From DATJLY01 sp963773665 (GTDB lineage: Bacteria > Pseudomonadota > Alphaproteobacteria > ATCC43930 > CGMCC-115725): a DNA stretch of 64,000 nt. Of the stretch, positions 18,516-27,378 are shown piece by piece. Below the pieces are notes generated by a model, which made no database searches, had not been told where the DNA came from, and saw nothing but the letters and a program-made list of their open reading frames with translations. The DNA lies in contig CAVZBZ010000001.1 of NCBI GenBank assembly GCA_963773665.1, positions 496,001 to 560,000 on the forward strand, given 5' to 3'. Numbering within the stretch: the stretch's first letter is position 1; each line of letters opens with the position of its first letter. The translations under genes and the position numbers were made by a program.

Positions 18516-19500
18516 TGTTGCTAACGCATCTTTTTCCTGGGGGGGGACCGAATGGACGTTCACAAGAATGCCCGGCTGACACCGGCAGGTCGAGGGGTCA
18601 TGGTAGGGCGCGTTGTCGAGGGCGAGGCGCCGCGGCTCGTCGCGGAAGCGATGGGCGTGTGTGAGAAGACGGTGCGGAGGTGGGTGCGCCGTTTCCACGC
18701 CGAAGGTGCAGCGGGCCTGCGCGATCGCTCCTCACGGCCGCATCGCGTGCGTCGCCCAACGCCCGCGGTCGTCGTGGTTGGGATCGAGGCGCTGCGCCGC
18801 GAACGCTGGACTGGTGCGCAGATCGCGACGGAATGCGGCGTGTCGGAAGCGACCGTGTCCCGGGTGCTTCGCCGCCTGGGCCTCAACCGGCTGAAGGCCT
18901 TGGAGCCTGCCGAGCCTGTCCGGCGATACGAGCGCGACCGGCCCGGCGAGCTCATCCATATCGACATCAAGAAGCTCGGGCGTTTCAACCAGGTCGGCCA
19001 TCGCATCACCGGCGATCGGACCGGTCAGAGCAGCCATCGCGGCGTCGGCTGGGAGTTCGTCCACGTCTGCATCGACGACGCATCGCGGGTCGCCTTTGCC
19101 CGGGTTATGTCCGATGAGCGCAAGGGCAGCGCCGTGGCCTTCTTGGACGCCGCTGTCGCCTACTATGCCGAACTCGGCGTTACGGTCGATCGCGTCATGA
19201 CCGACAACGGGTCCTGCTATAGATCCTTCGCTTTCCGCGACGCCTGCCGAAGGCTCGGCCTCAAGCACATTCGCACCAGGGCCTATACGCCGCAGACTAA
19301 TGGAAAGGCCGAGCGCTTCATCCAAACAGCGCTCAGGGAGTGGGCTTACGCCCGTGCCTACACCCACTCAGACCAGCGAACCGTCGAGCTGCCGCGATGG
19401 CTGCATCGCTATAACTGGCATCGACCACATGGTAGCTTGGCAGCAAAACCACCCATCAGCCGCCTCGGTCTATCCGGGGACAACCTGTTGAGGCTCCACA
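18468..19500 (+). mobile_element. IS481-family insertion sequence, copy 2
   Basis: A 1033-bp element flanked by a perfect 6-base direct repeat TCTAGT (18462-18467 and 19501-19506), which fits the NCTAGN target of IS481. It is inserted at the right tip of IS630 copy A. Confidence 0.93.
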
Positions 19501-19505
19501 TCTAG
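18552..19505 (+). CDS. IS481-family transposase, copy 2
   Basis: A 317-residue transposase that differs from copy 1 by a single residue that I can see (Leu for Pro, WLHRY versus WPHRY). The helix-turn-helix and rve core are intact. As in copy 1, the stop TAG is contributed by the duplicated target TCTAGT outside the element. The near-identity of the copies points to recent transposition. Confidence 0.93.
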   Translation: MDVHKNARLTPAGRGVMVGRVVEGEAPRLVAEAMGVCEKTVRRWVRRFHAEGAAGLRDRSSRPHRVRRPTPAVVVVGIEALRRERWTGAQIATECGVSEATVSRVLRRLGLNRLKALEPAEPVRRYERDRPGELIHIDIKKLGRFNQVGHRITGDRTGQSSHRGVGWEFVHVCIDDASRVAFARVMSDERKGSAVAFLDAAVAYYAELGVTVDRVMTDNGSCYRSFAFRDACRRLGLKHIRTRAYTPQTNGKAERFIQTALREWAYARAYTHSDQRTVELPRWLHRYNWHRPHGSLAAKPPISRLGLSGDNLLRLHI

Positions 19506-19601
19506 TGACGCTTCTGCCCAGTCGCGGGAGCGCATTTGGAAGGCAGTACCACAAGCGGTGCTCGTGGACATCGGTACGCATCATGTCACGATCCAGCACC
19601 T

Positions 19602-20927
19602 CTAATGCGCTCTCTTCGCGCCCTGCCCGTCGTACCGCAGCACGAACGTCCCCCATTTGTCATCGTTGAGATAGATGTTTCCGCGTGCGTCAATCGCGAC
19701 CTCCTCACTCCAGTTGATTGGAGAGCCGTGCGCACCGCCGTGCTCGGGAAGGTTCGCCCGTTCCGGCGGCATGAAGAAGCCAACCTCGGTCGGCTGTCGG
19801 GGATCGCTGATGTCGAAGACCCGCAGCCCCGCATTGAACCACGCGACGTACATCAAGTTGCCGGGTTGCTGGATCGCCGGATTGTGAATTTCCTGGCTTG
19901 TATTGTGCGGGCCGAATTGGCCGCCTTTGTCACAGAAATCCTTGTAAGGCGCGTTCTTCGGTGGGAGCGGCGTTGGGAAGATCGAGATGAGCCGAGGATG
20001 GGCGGGAGTTTCGTTGTTGACCATGCCGGCAAAATTCAGCCCGTCATCCTTGCATTCGCCCTTCTGTGCCTCTGAGCTGACATAGGCGAGCTTGCGGTCC
20101 CAAAGCGGCAGAACCGTGTGAACAGATTGAATGCCGACACTCGCAAAGGGCGGCGTGAACTGGAGTCGCCCGATGAGCCGCGGCTGGGTTGGATCGCTGA
20201 GATCGAGATTGACGAGATCGGGCGTGTAGGGAAGGGTCGCCCACTTTCCGTCTGGACTGACATTGACGGGCCCGTGGAAGCCTTGCGGTCCAGTCGCAGC
20301 GGGTTCTCCCTCCTTCTGCCCTGGCTGCCACCACTTGCCGATGTCCTTGGGGTGCGCCGGGTCGCTGACATCGAGGATCACCATGATGTTGCCGTGAAAT
20401 CCCGGATAGCTCGTGGAAAGATAAGCATATTTGCCGCCGGGATAGGAATTCCGGTGGGCGCCGGTTTCGCCGCCCATCCAGGACGAAACCTGTTTCGGAT
20501 TCTCCGGATCGCTTATGTCCCAGAGCAGCACCGCTGGCAGTGGGTTCTTCTGCGGCGTGAAGCTGTTGAGCGACGTCAGCATCAGATTGTCATGGAGCGT
20601 CACCTGCGAGGTGATGATGTGCTTGTCGTCTGTGTTGAATGGGATGAATTTCACGTAGCGCGGGCTGCGCGGATTCGTAATCTCAAGAATGCTCCAGCCC
20701 TGGTCGAAAGTGTGGCCCTCGTAGAGATACCATTTGTTGTCGGTGGTGTGCTTGATGGCGATCTTGAACGCGCCGTAACGTCCGCCCAATCCGGAAAACC
20801 CGATGGGCGTCAGATTGTGCGCCTGCCATCCTTTCGGAATCGCGTCGGCTGTCGCGCCGTGGCACAAAAATGTGAACCCCAGGGCCATCGCGCCGAACCA
20901 AAACATCATCCGACTGGCCGATTTCAT
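19602..20927 (-). CDS. Secreted LVIVD-repeat beta-propeller protein
   Basis: A 441-residue protein with a signal peptide (hydrophobic MMFWFGAMALGFTFLCHGA, cleavage near ATADA). LVIVD-type repeats form a propeller; recurring motifs are WDISDPENPKQV, ILDVSDPAHPKDI, NLDLSDPTQPRLIG and VFDISDPRQPTEVG. The start at 20927 has GGAG 8-11 bases upstream and begins the signal peptide; two earlier in-frame ATGs give implausible leaders. Such proteins are extracytoplasmic and of unknown substrate. It lies 80 bases from the RidA gene and probably forms a transcription unit with it. Confidence 0.85.
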   Translation of the reverse strand: MKSASRMMFWFGAMALGFTFLCHGATADAIPKGWQAHNLTPIGFSGLGGRYGAFKIAIKHTTDNKWYLYEGHTFDQGWSILEITNPRSPRYVKFIPFNTDDKHIITSQVTLHDNLMLTSLNSFTPQKNPLPAVLLWDISDPENPKQVSSWMGGETGAHRNSYPGGKYAYLSTSYPGFHGNIMVILDVSDPAHPKDIGKWWQPGQKEGEPAATGPQGFHGPVNVSPDGKWATLPYTPDLVNLDLSDPTQPRLIGRLQFTPPFASVGIQSVHTVLPLWDRKLAYVSSEAQKGECKDDGLNFAGMVNNETPAHPRLISIFPTPLPPKNAPYKDFCDKGGQFGPHNTSQEIHNPAIQQPGNLMYVAWFNAGLRVFDISDPRQPTEVGFFMPPERANLPEHGGAHGSPINWSEEVAIDARGNIYLNDDKWGTFVLRYDGQGAKRAH

Positions 20928-21053
20928 CCGCTTTCTCCGTTTCATTTGACAGCGAAATGCGTCGAAACGCACGCGCGCAGGTTAGTGCGCCTTTCACTCG
21001 AGGCGCGATGCAGTAGCTTTCGCCCGCCACCGCGCGGCTGGGCGCTACCGCCC

Positions 21054-22457
21054 TCAGCCGGTATGGAACCAGAAATCTGCCATCACGGTGGCACCAGGGG
21101 CCGGCATCTTGGGCGTGACGACGCAGGCGAAAGGATGTGGCGCCTTGCCGTAGCGCCCCGCCCAGGCCAGGGCAATGCCTGGGAACTCGCGGATGTCGCT
21201 CACCCAATAATCGATGCGCACGACATTCCGCATGCTGGTGCCGGCGGCCTTCGCGATCGATTCGGCATGGTCGTAGATCGTGTCCGCCTGGAGCTGGCTC
21301 CGGAGGCAAAGCCCTTGGAAATCGTCGCCCTGGGCGAGCCCAGCGACGAGTCCATCCCGCCCGATCGGCAGCAAGCCCGGGCCGAACACGAACTCGCCGG
21401 CGCGGATCGCCGGTGAATATGAGGCCATCACGGGAATGTCCGCGCGCACGATCTCTTTCTTACGCTGGGCACCGTCCTTGAGCAGGATGTAATTGATTTC
21501 GAGAATCATCTCGAGCGAAGCGAAGCCCTTCGCCGGCGTCACGGTAAGCGCGGCGGGCGAGGCGCCGACGCGCTCATTCCAGACATCAAGAAAATCCGGA
21601 AAGTTCTCCTCGCCGGCGATATGGACCTGCGCCTTCAGGCAATTGGCGAAGCTTGTCCCCGCCGCTTTCAGCGTCGCCTCGACCCGGTTCAAGGCGGATT
21701 CCGCCTGAAGCCGGATCGGCAGCACGGAGCCCCAGCGATGGTGCGGCCCCTGCGGCGGATCCGTATCGAGCACGTCCTTCTCGTTGGGCCCCGTTCCCGC
21801 CGCGAACACGAAATCGTTCGCCACCACTGCGGGCGCATAGCCCGAGAAGGGCGAGATGTTAGAGCCTTCGGGATGGACCCCCTTGATCTCCCATTGCGGG
21901 TCCGGCAGTACCGCGACGAGCGATGTCGTCATGGCGCTCTTTCCGCCGAAGCAGCGCTCGGTGATGATCGAGGTGCTGGGTGGCACGTATTTGCCGAACG
22001 CGGCGAAGCGCGCGAGGTGATAGGCCCTCACCGCGTTCGCCTCCGTGTAGTACTGGTCGAGGCGCACGGCGTGCGCAAAGTCGGTGCCGAATGACTTCAG
22101 GATCTGCCCCATGCGGTCGATCATGTAATCCGCCTCGCGGCGCAAGCCCGGCTTGCCGTATTCCGGAAATCCCGCCGGACCTTCGACCGCGGGCACGTAT
22201 CCTGCCGCGAAATCGTAGCCCTCGTGCCCGTTCAAGAACACGAACGGCCCTGCCTTCACCGCATAGGCATAGTTGACGGCGCTGCCGACCATGTGCTCGC
22301 TCGTGCGCATCGTGATTGCAGTACCGGACGCGGACGGCGCCGCCGGTGCCTGCGCTACGGCCGAGCGCGGTGCGAGCACCGACGCCACGCTTGCCAATGT
22401 CGCGCCGCCCAAAAATGTCCGTCGTTGCAGGTCCGATGGCCGGTGCTGGTCCGCCAT
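21054..22457 (-). CDS. Tat-exported protein with three tandem RidA/YjgF-like domains
   Basis: A 467-residue protein. The N-terminus has a twin-arginine signal (QRRTFLGG near residue 11, Ala-rich segment, cleavage near AVAQA), so it is exported folded. Three RidA-like units follow, at about 50-190, 200-330 and 340-465, each with an FVFxxG strand and a region like SALNRVEATLKAAGTS. RidA proteins hydrolyse reactive imines/enamines and normally form trimers of single domains in the cytosol. A fused, exported trio suggests a pseudo-trimer acting in the periplasm. It shares a strand with the LVIVD propeller gene. The active-site arginine was not identified with certainty. Confidence 0.85.
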   Translation of the reverse strand: MADQHRPSDLQRRTFLGGATLASVASVLAPRSAVAQAPAAPSASGTAITMRTSEHMVGSAVNYAYAVKAGPFVFLNGHEGYDFAAGYVPAVEGPAGFPEYGKPGLRREADYMIDRMGQILKSFGTDFAHAVRLDQYYTEANAVRAYHLARFAAFGKYVPPSTSIITERCFGGKSAMTTSLVAVLPDPQWEIKGVHPEGSNISPFSGYAPAVVANDFVFAAGTGPNEKDVLDTDPPQGPHHRWGSVLPIRLQAESALNRVEATLKAAGTSFANCLKAQVHIAGEENFPDFLDVWNERVGASPAALTVTPAKGFASLEMILEINYILLKDGAQRKKEIVRADIPVMASYSPAIRAGEFVFGPGLLPIGRDGLVAGLAQGDDFQGLCLRSQLQADTIYDHAESIAKAAGTSMRNVVRIDYWVSDIREFPGIALAWAGRYGKAPHPFACVVTPKMPAPGATVMADFWFHTG

Positions 22458-23091
22458 GATGTTGCCCTTCCGTCAGCCGATGTGCCCCAGAACCCAAGGA
22501 TGTGGCGAGGTTATCGCCTTTCTCGGCCTTCGCAGCAACAGGGTACGGTGGCGACCGGTTGAACCGACATGAAAGGTTGTTGAAGGATAGCGGCGCCTCA
22601 TTGAGGACGCCATTGAGGTCAGACTGCGCTCAGGGCAGCAATCGAAATCGGCAAATCATTTGGGTCTTGGTCGTGTGAGAACGCCCTGGCGGCTTCTGTT
22701 ACGGCTCGCGACCAGGCGGATGCGCCGCGACGTGATCATTGTGGGCGATCGTCGTTGATTTCCGGCCGAACGCGCGGTGACCATCCCTCGCGCGAAAGGA
22801 TGAAAAGCCAGCAGGCGAGCGGCCACGCTCGGTCCCGCGCCCGGCGGGCGCTCCTGCGGGCGTGTCGCTGCGCGTGCCTTGAGGCACCGCTCGCCTTCTC
22901 ATCGGCGCTTCCCGGCCGAGCTGATGCGGCCTCCCTGCAACCTATGTTGGGATGATCGGCGCGCCGGCCGCGCGCCTTTTTTTTCACGTGAGATCTCATG
23001 GGCTCCACCCCTCGCGCGGGGAAGGGTGCGTGCAACTCGCGCACTGGCGATCCGCGTATCCCCCAGCTTCCGCGCTTCGCTTGTGCAGCTC
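22458..23091. other. 634-base stretch without a supported gene
   Basis: Several short frames exist on both strands but none has a recognisable domain or good start. The clear signal is a strong terminator at 22958-22984 on the plus strand. A plus-strand frame of 66 codons (22755-22955), rich in Arg and Ala, ends 3 bases before it; its coding status is doubtful. Confidence 0.4.
22958..22984 (+). terminator. Strong rho-independent terminator
   Basis: The stem GGCGCGC/GCGCGCC with loop CGGCC is followed by eight T residues. It ends a plus-strand transcript whose gene I cannot identify. Confidence 0.75.
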
Positions 23092-24209
23092 GGGAAATAC
23101 CTGTCGTTACTGAAAATCTGATCCGGGCTGGCGGTAGGCGATCGATCGTATAATCTCTTCCTGGGATGATTGACGTTCTGAAGCTCCTTGGGGCGCTGCT
23201 CCTGTCGTTGCGCAGGTCGAGAGCGGCACGTGAAGCCGAGCTCCTCTTTCTCCGGCACCAGCTGCTCGTTCTGAAGCGATCCGTCCCGGGACGGATTAGA
23301 TTGCAGCGTAGCGACAGGCTGATCTTCGTCTGGCTGTACCGTTGGTTCCCATCCATGATCGAGGCCACGGTGATCTTCAAGCCCGAGACGCTGGTGCGCT
23401 GGCATCGCGGTGGCTTCCGCCTGTACTGGCGCTGGAGATCGCGACGGCGGTCCGGGCGGCCGGCGGTTCCGAATGACATGCGCAACCTGATCCGGCAAAT
23501 GAGCCGTGAGAACCCGCTCTGGGGTGCGCCGCGGATCCATGGAGAATTGCTGAAGCTGGGCATCGAGATCAGCCAGTCGTCCGTCGCCAAATACATGGCG
23601 CGCCGACGCGGACCTCCGTCGCAGGGCTGGAAGACTTTCCTGTGCAATCACGCGCCTCATATTGCCGCCGTCAACCTCTTCGTCGTACCGACGATCGGGT
23701 TCAAGCTGCTATACGGAATCGCGATCCTGCATCTCAGTCGACGACGGCTCGTCTGGACCAATGTCACTGCGAACCCGACCGCCGAATGGATCGCACTGCA
23801 GATCACCGAGGCGTTCCCATGGGATGAAGCGCCTCGATACCTCATTCGCGACCACGACCGTGCCTATGGTTCCGTCGTCACTCGGCGGCTCCGAGCCATG
23901 GGCATCCGGGACCGACCCATCGCACTGCGCTCGCCCTGGCAGAATGGCCATGTCGAGCGACTGATCGGCTCGATCCGTCGCGAGTGCCTCGACCATGTCG
24001 TCGTCTTCGGCGAAGCGCATCTTCGCCGTACTCTGACCGCCTACGCCGACTACTACAATCGCGCCCGTACACCATCTCGCGCTCGGGAAAGATGCTCCTC
24101 TCGGCCGGCCTGTGCAGCCGCTCGGACGCATCGTGCCCGTGCCTGTCATTGGCGGCCTTCATCACCATTACGTCACCATTACGTCCGGATCACGTAAACA
24201 GTAGGCACA
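23092..24209 (+). mobile_element. IS element with integrase-core transposase, copy 2
   Basis: The left end (about 23092-23130) carries CCTGTC and CTGATCCGG, matching the left end of the related element at 17160. The right end (TGATCCGG on the minus strand, outer GGTGTGCCT) matches that element's right end. The transposase has a late frameshift. A 136-base fragment of yet another member adjoins its right end. Confidence 0.75.
23166..24203 (+). pseudogene. Integrase-core transposase with a C-terminal frameshift
   Basis: About 300 residues are intact: an N-terminal LRHQLLVLKRS region, WHRGGFRLYWRWRSR, and the rve core with FLCNHAPHIAAVNLFVVPT and SPWQNGHVERLIGSIRREC. After YYNRART (24072) the frame is lost. 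The other frame continues with the family C-terminus (HLALGKDAPLGRPVQPLGR, then VIGGLHHHYV) to a stop near 24203. One base was probably lost at about 24072. The copy may be inactive. Confidence 0.8.
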
Positions 24210-24345
24210 CCTCTCCGAGACTTGAAGAGCGCAGCGAAAAAGCAAACGAGCAGCGTGAGGACGTTCAGCATTCAGCGCCAGAAGACCCGATCTTCATCCC
24301 CCCGCCACTGCGAATGAGATTTTCGGTAGTCACAGGTGGATTCTC
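24210..24345 (-). repeat. Solo 5' end of an integrase-type IS, repeat member 1
   Basis: On the minus strand this stretch carries an IS left end (CTACCGAAAATCTCATTCG) followed by the first about 20 codons of a transposase (MLNVLTLLVCFFAALFKSRR). It stops there. The same module occurs at 52271-52396 and ends at the same place. Confidence 0.7.
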
Positions 24346-24776
24346 GGCGTGGCTTGATCCTCGAGAACCAAGACTGCAAGGTCAGACCAAGCTCGCTTGC
24401 GAGAACGTCTAATAAGTCGGAAGAACCGGCCAGTATCGAACGCCATCGCGCTTGACGGGATCCCATCACTGATACCTTAGAACGGCACGCTCGGCTGCAC
24501 GCTCGCTTCATCCTGGCACGGGCGCGCGCTCGCGATGGCGCGTCGCGCGTCTCTCCAGCCTTCGCAGACCGTACGTCCGCGACGGCGTCGGTAGCGGTTC
24601 AGCAGACGCTTGAACCACCCGTAAATGTGCATATAGAACAATACCATTCGGCGGTCCCACAACGTCAGCGGTTGACGGCTGCAAACAAGCTTGTCGTCGT
24701 ACAAGTCGCGATCAGTCAACCCGATAGCGCCATATACTTGTACCTTCACACGTGCGCCGCGCACCAGCCGCGGGCC
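24346..24776. other. 431-base stretch with one doubtful small gene
   Basis: The only candidate is a minus-strand frame at 24477-24764. No other feature is seen. IS630 copy B begins right after. Confidence 0.4.
24477..24764 (-). CDS. Hypothetical protein, possibly truncated by IS630
   Basis: A 95-residue frame with an aromatic and Arg-rich middle (LWDRRMVLFYMHIYGWFKRL, then NRYRRRRGR). I do not recognise it. The 5' end lies 15 bases from the IS630 element, so the original start may have been removed. It is reported with low confidence because composition alone supports it. Confidence 0.25.
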   Translation of the reverse strand: MRGARVKVQVYGAIGLTDRDLYDDKLVCSRQPLTLWDRRMVLFYMHIYGWFKRLLNRYRRRRGRTVCEGWRDARRAIASARPCQDEASVQPSVPF

Positions 24777-24791
24777 TAGAGCGGGATTGAA

Positions 24792-25388
24792 TTAGGCGGG
24801 ACCATATCCGGAGTTGCTGAAGTAGTTTGAGCATTCTTGCGGCGTGAAGCTGCCGAGAAGCTGTCCGATGGCTTCGGTCACGGCGTCGAAGCTTCGCGCG
24901 GCGGTTTTGCGCAGCAAGTGTTTGAGCTTGGCGAAGAGCTGTTCGATGGGGTTGAGGTCGGGCGAGTATTTCGGCAGGAGGATGAGCTTGGCGCCGACGG
25001 CACGGATGGCGTGACGGACGGCGCGTCCCTTGTGGCTGCCGAGATTGTCCATGATGACGATGTCGCCCGGTCTCAGGGTCGGGACGAGAACCTTCTCGAC
25101 ATAGGTCCGGAAGGTCTGGCCGTTGATCGGGGCATCGAGCAGCCAGGGCGCGTCGATACGATCGTGCCGCAGCGCGGCCAGGAAGGTCATGGTCTTCCAG
25201 CGCGCCTGCGGCACCTTGGCGCGCAGCCGCCGGCCGCGCGGTCCCCATCCCCGGAGCGGGGCCATGTTGTCCTTGGTCCAGGTCTCATCGATGAAGACCA
25301 GGCGCGCCGGTTCAATCCGCCTCTGACGCGCTTTCCACTGCGCTCGCCGTCTCGCCACGTCGGGGCGATCCTGTTCGCTGGCGAGCAC
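24792..25388 (-). CDS. IS630 transposase, catalytic frame (copy B)
   Basis: A 198-residue DDE_3 half with VFIDETWTKD, IVIMDNLGSHKG and SPDLNPIEQLFAKLK, and an intact C-terminus (ECSNYFSNSGYGPA). It overlaps the N-terminal frame after the run of A residues and is most likely made as a frameshift fusion. Confidence 0.88.
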   Translation of the reverse strand: MLASEQDRPDVARRRAQWKARQRRIEPARLVFIDETWTKDNMAPLRGWGPRGRRLRAKVPQARWKTMTFLAALRHDRIDAPWLLDAPINGQTFRTYVEKVLVPTLRPGDIVIMDNLGSHKGRAVRHAIRAVGAKLILLPKYSPDLNPIEQLFAKLKHLLRKTAARSFDAVTEAIGQLLGSFTPQECSNYFSNSGYGPA

Positions 25389-25737
25389 GGTTTTTTTTGA
25401 AGCTCAACTTTTCGGCGTGAACGAACGTCCAGACCGCGGTGTAATCGGCCTTGAGGCCGCGCCCGGCGAGTTCGCGGACAAGCCCGCGCAAAGTGAAATC
25501 GCGCTCGCGAATGCGCTCGCGCAGCCAAACCTCATGCTCGTCCCGGATCGCCTTCGGCTTGTGCCCGCCCATCTGTCCCGGCACCACGCTCCCCGTCTCC
25601 CGGAAGCGCCGCACCCAGGCGATCGCCGTGCTCACGCCAACCCCGAACCGCGACGCCGCTTCATGCCGCGACAGCCCCTCGTTCTCGACCGCCGCAACAA
25701 CCCGCTCGCGAAGATCCATCGAATAAGGTTTTGCCAT
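25312..25737 (-). CDS. IS630 transposase, N-terminal frame (copy B)
   Basis: A 141-residue helix-turn-helix half, differing from copy A by one residue near the A run (Lys for Glu). It overlaps the catalytic frame by 77 bases and shares the A-rich slippery site. Confidence 0.88.
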   Translation of the reverse strand: MAKPYSMDLRERVVAAVENEGLSRHEAASRFGVGVSTAIAWVRRFRETGSVVPGQMGGHKPKAIRDEHEVWLRERIRERDFTLRGLVRELAGRGLKADYTAVWTFVHAEKLSFKKNRARQRTGSPRRGETASAVESASEAD

Positions 25738-25834
25738 TCATGCCGGCCCCCTTCGCCCAGCCAGCATGTTAAATCAGAAACGCCCCCGATTCTGGGAATC
25801 CCCAATCAACTCCGGCCAAAACAATCCCGCTCTA

Positions 25835-26260
25835 ATTAGCAAGGATGGGCGCGATTGCGTCGATGACGACGAAGCCAGAGGGAATGCGCTCTATGTCCTG
25901 GCCGGCGGAATCCTGCCGTGGTTACACGGCCCGCGCCCTAACATCGTAATCGTTTGTGGCGCAACCGCTCGCGAGGTTTGCAAGGTCACTGGCGCCGATC
26001 TTGCCGCAGCCGTGGCGCAGCGCGGGCCGGCAGTTCGAGACCTCCACCCGCTTCCCGAGACACGCGAGGCTAAGGCCCCCGGTTGTCGCTGCACGATCGC
26101 GCGGGCGGCCGATGGAGCGCCACGCGTGGACCGGTACGGGCAGCTCACGTACGTCATAGAGCGCGACTGTGACATTCACTCCTGAAGCCGATGCGGGCTG
26201 CCGCATGAGTCTACGATCACGGGCGCAGCGGCCAGCGCCGCGCCCGTGCGTTCGTACAAA
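25835..26260. other. 426-base stretch without a supported gene
   Basis: An open plus-strand frame runs through the IS end to 26185 but shows no recognisable domain and overlaps competing frames on both strands. I see nothing else here. Confidence 0.4.
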
Positions 26261-26464
26261 TCACTTCTTCCCCGCCGACCCCTGATTCGGCGGCGGTCCC
26301 GCGGGCTTGGTTTCGTTAGTGTTCGGCTGGTGCCCGCGATTCGGTTGGGCGGTGTGGCCATCTTGAGCGATGTGGCCGTCCTTCACCTGATGGCCTTTTT
26401 GAGTGTGATCTGGCCCGGATCGGCTGCCAGCCAGCTTGTCCAAGGGTGTGCCTTTAGTGGTCAT
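26261..26464 (-). CDS. Small hydrophilic protein in the R-M operon
   Basis: A 67-residue, Gly/His/Gln/Pro-rich, highly polar protein beginning MTTKGTPLDKLAGSRS, probably disordered. Its ATG overlaps the last codons of the rebuilt DUF6338 gene (stop at 26454-26456), as in an operon. No function is known. Support comes from the overlap, the context and the open frame. Confidence 0.5.
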   Translation of the reverse strand: MTTKGTPLDKLAGSRSGPDHTQKGHQVKDGHIAQDGHTAQPNRGHQPNTNETKPAGPPPNQGSAGKK

Positions 26465-26524
26465 CGTGTTGCTCCGCTCCATCGTTCCAGAATTCGACCG
26501 TGCTGACTTCGCCAGCCGCTATTA

Positions 26525-27378
26525 GGTCCTGTTTACAAACTTATTGACGCGGGAATCGCCTTCTGATTCAAGGATTCCTCTTGGAGAGGAGGGGTCGTTG
26601 AGTCGAGGCGATTTGAGCGAAGCGGAGTGGCGGCTGCTGAAAGACCTGTTGCCGGCCGAGCGCGGCCGGAATAGCCGGCCTGCGCATGACAACCGGACCA
26701 TTGTGAACGGCATATTGTGGCGCCTGCGCACGGGCGCGCCGTGGCGCGATGTTCCCGAGAAGTACGGCAAATGGATCACCGTGTACCAACGCTTTCGACG
26801 CTGGAGCCAGGCCGGCGTCTGGGAGGCGGTCGCCTCCAGGCTGGCCCGGGCGATGGCGGACAACTCCCGCCACAGCATCAACTCGACGACGGTCCGAGGC
26901 CACGTCTCGGCAGCCGGCGCAAAAGGGGAACTCGCGAACAGGCTTTTGGCCGCTCGCGGGGCGGGTTCACCTGTAAAGTTCATTGTCTCAGTGATGCCCA
27001 CGGCATCCCGCTCGTCTTTCATCTCACCGGCGGCGAAGCGGCGGACTGCACGGCCTTCGAAACCGTGACCGCGCGCGCTCCGGCGCGCCCGGCTCATCTG
27101 CTCGCCGACAAGGGTTACGACACCGATCCCATCCGCGCTGCGCTCCACCGACGCGGCATCCGCGCCGTTATCCCGCCGCGGTCCCATCGCATCTACGCAA
27201 TCCGCTGGAACCAACGCATCTACCGCGAGCGCAACCGCATCGAGCGAATGATCGGCCATCTCAAGGTGAACCGCGCCATCGCCACCCGATATGACAAGCT
27301 CGCGCGCTCCTTCCTCGATACCCTTCATCTCGCTACCATCCGCAGATGCCTACGTCTCGCTACTTTGTAAACAGGACC
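26525..27378 (+). mobile_element. IS5-family (IS427-like group) element, copy 1
   Basis: An 854-bp element with perfect 15-base terminal repeats starting GGTCCTGTTTACAAA and flanking TA on both sides. It is inserted in the DUF6338 gene. A near-identical copy in the opposite orientation lies at 53086-53939. Confidence 0.92.
26598..27370 (+). CDS. IS5-family transposase in two overlapping frames (copy 1)
   Basis: The first frame starts at a TTG (26598; MSRGDLSEAEWRLLKDLLP) and encodes the DUF4096-type N-terminal part with RTGAPWRDVPEKYGKW. The catalytic frame covers SRGGFTCKVHCLSDAHGIPL, HLLADKGYDTDPIRAALHRR and RERNRIERMIGHLKVNRAIA and stops at 27370. The frames overlap around AAAAGGGG (about 26921), a likely -1 slippage site, as in other IS427-group elements. 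Confidence 0.85.

Larger units (their letters stand above)
24779..25832 (-). mobile_element. IS630-family element, copy B
   Basis: A 1054-bp element on the minus strand with TA on both sides (24777-24778 and 25833-25834) and GAGCGGGATTG ends. It is the intact version of copy A, which lacks three bases. Confidence 0.92.

Noticed and set aside
11182..19500. Composite transposon formed by the two direct IS481 copies around the Mla genes
   Set aside because: The target repeats of the two outer ends (TCTAGG and TCTAGT) do not match and copy 2 has its own complete target duplication, so the segment did not move as one unit.
22736..23660. Two long overlapping minus-strand frames (about 250-300 codons)
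   Set aside because: They run across an IS end and opposite the transposase at 23166, with low-complexity composition. They are shadows.
26598..27370. IS5 transposase as a frameshifted pseudogene
   Set aside because: Both copies have the same overlap at an AAAAGGGG run, as expected for programmed slippage in this IS group.
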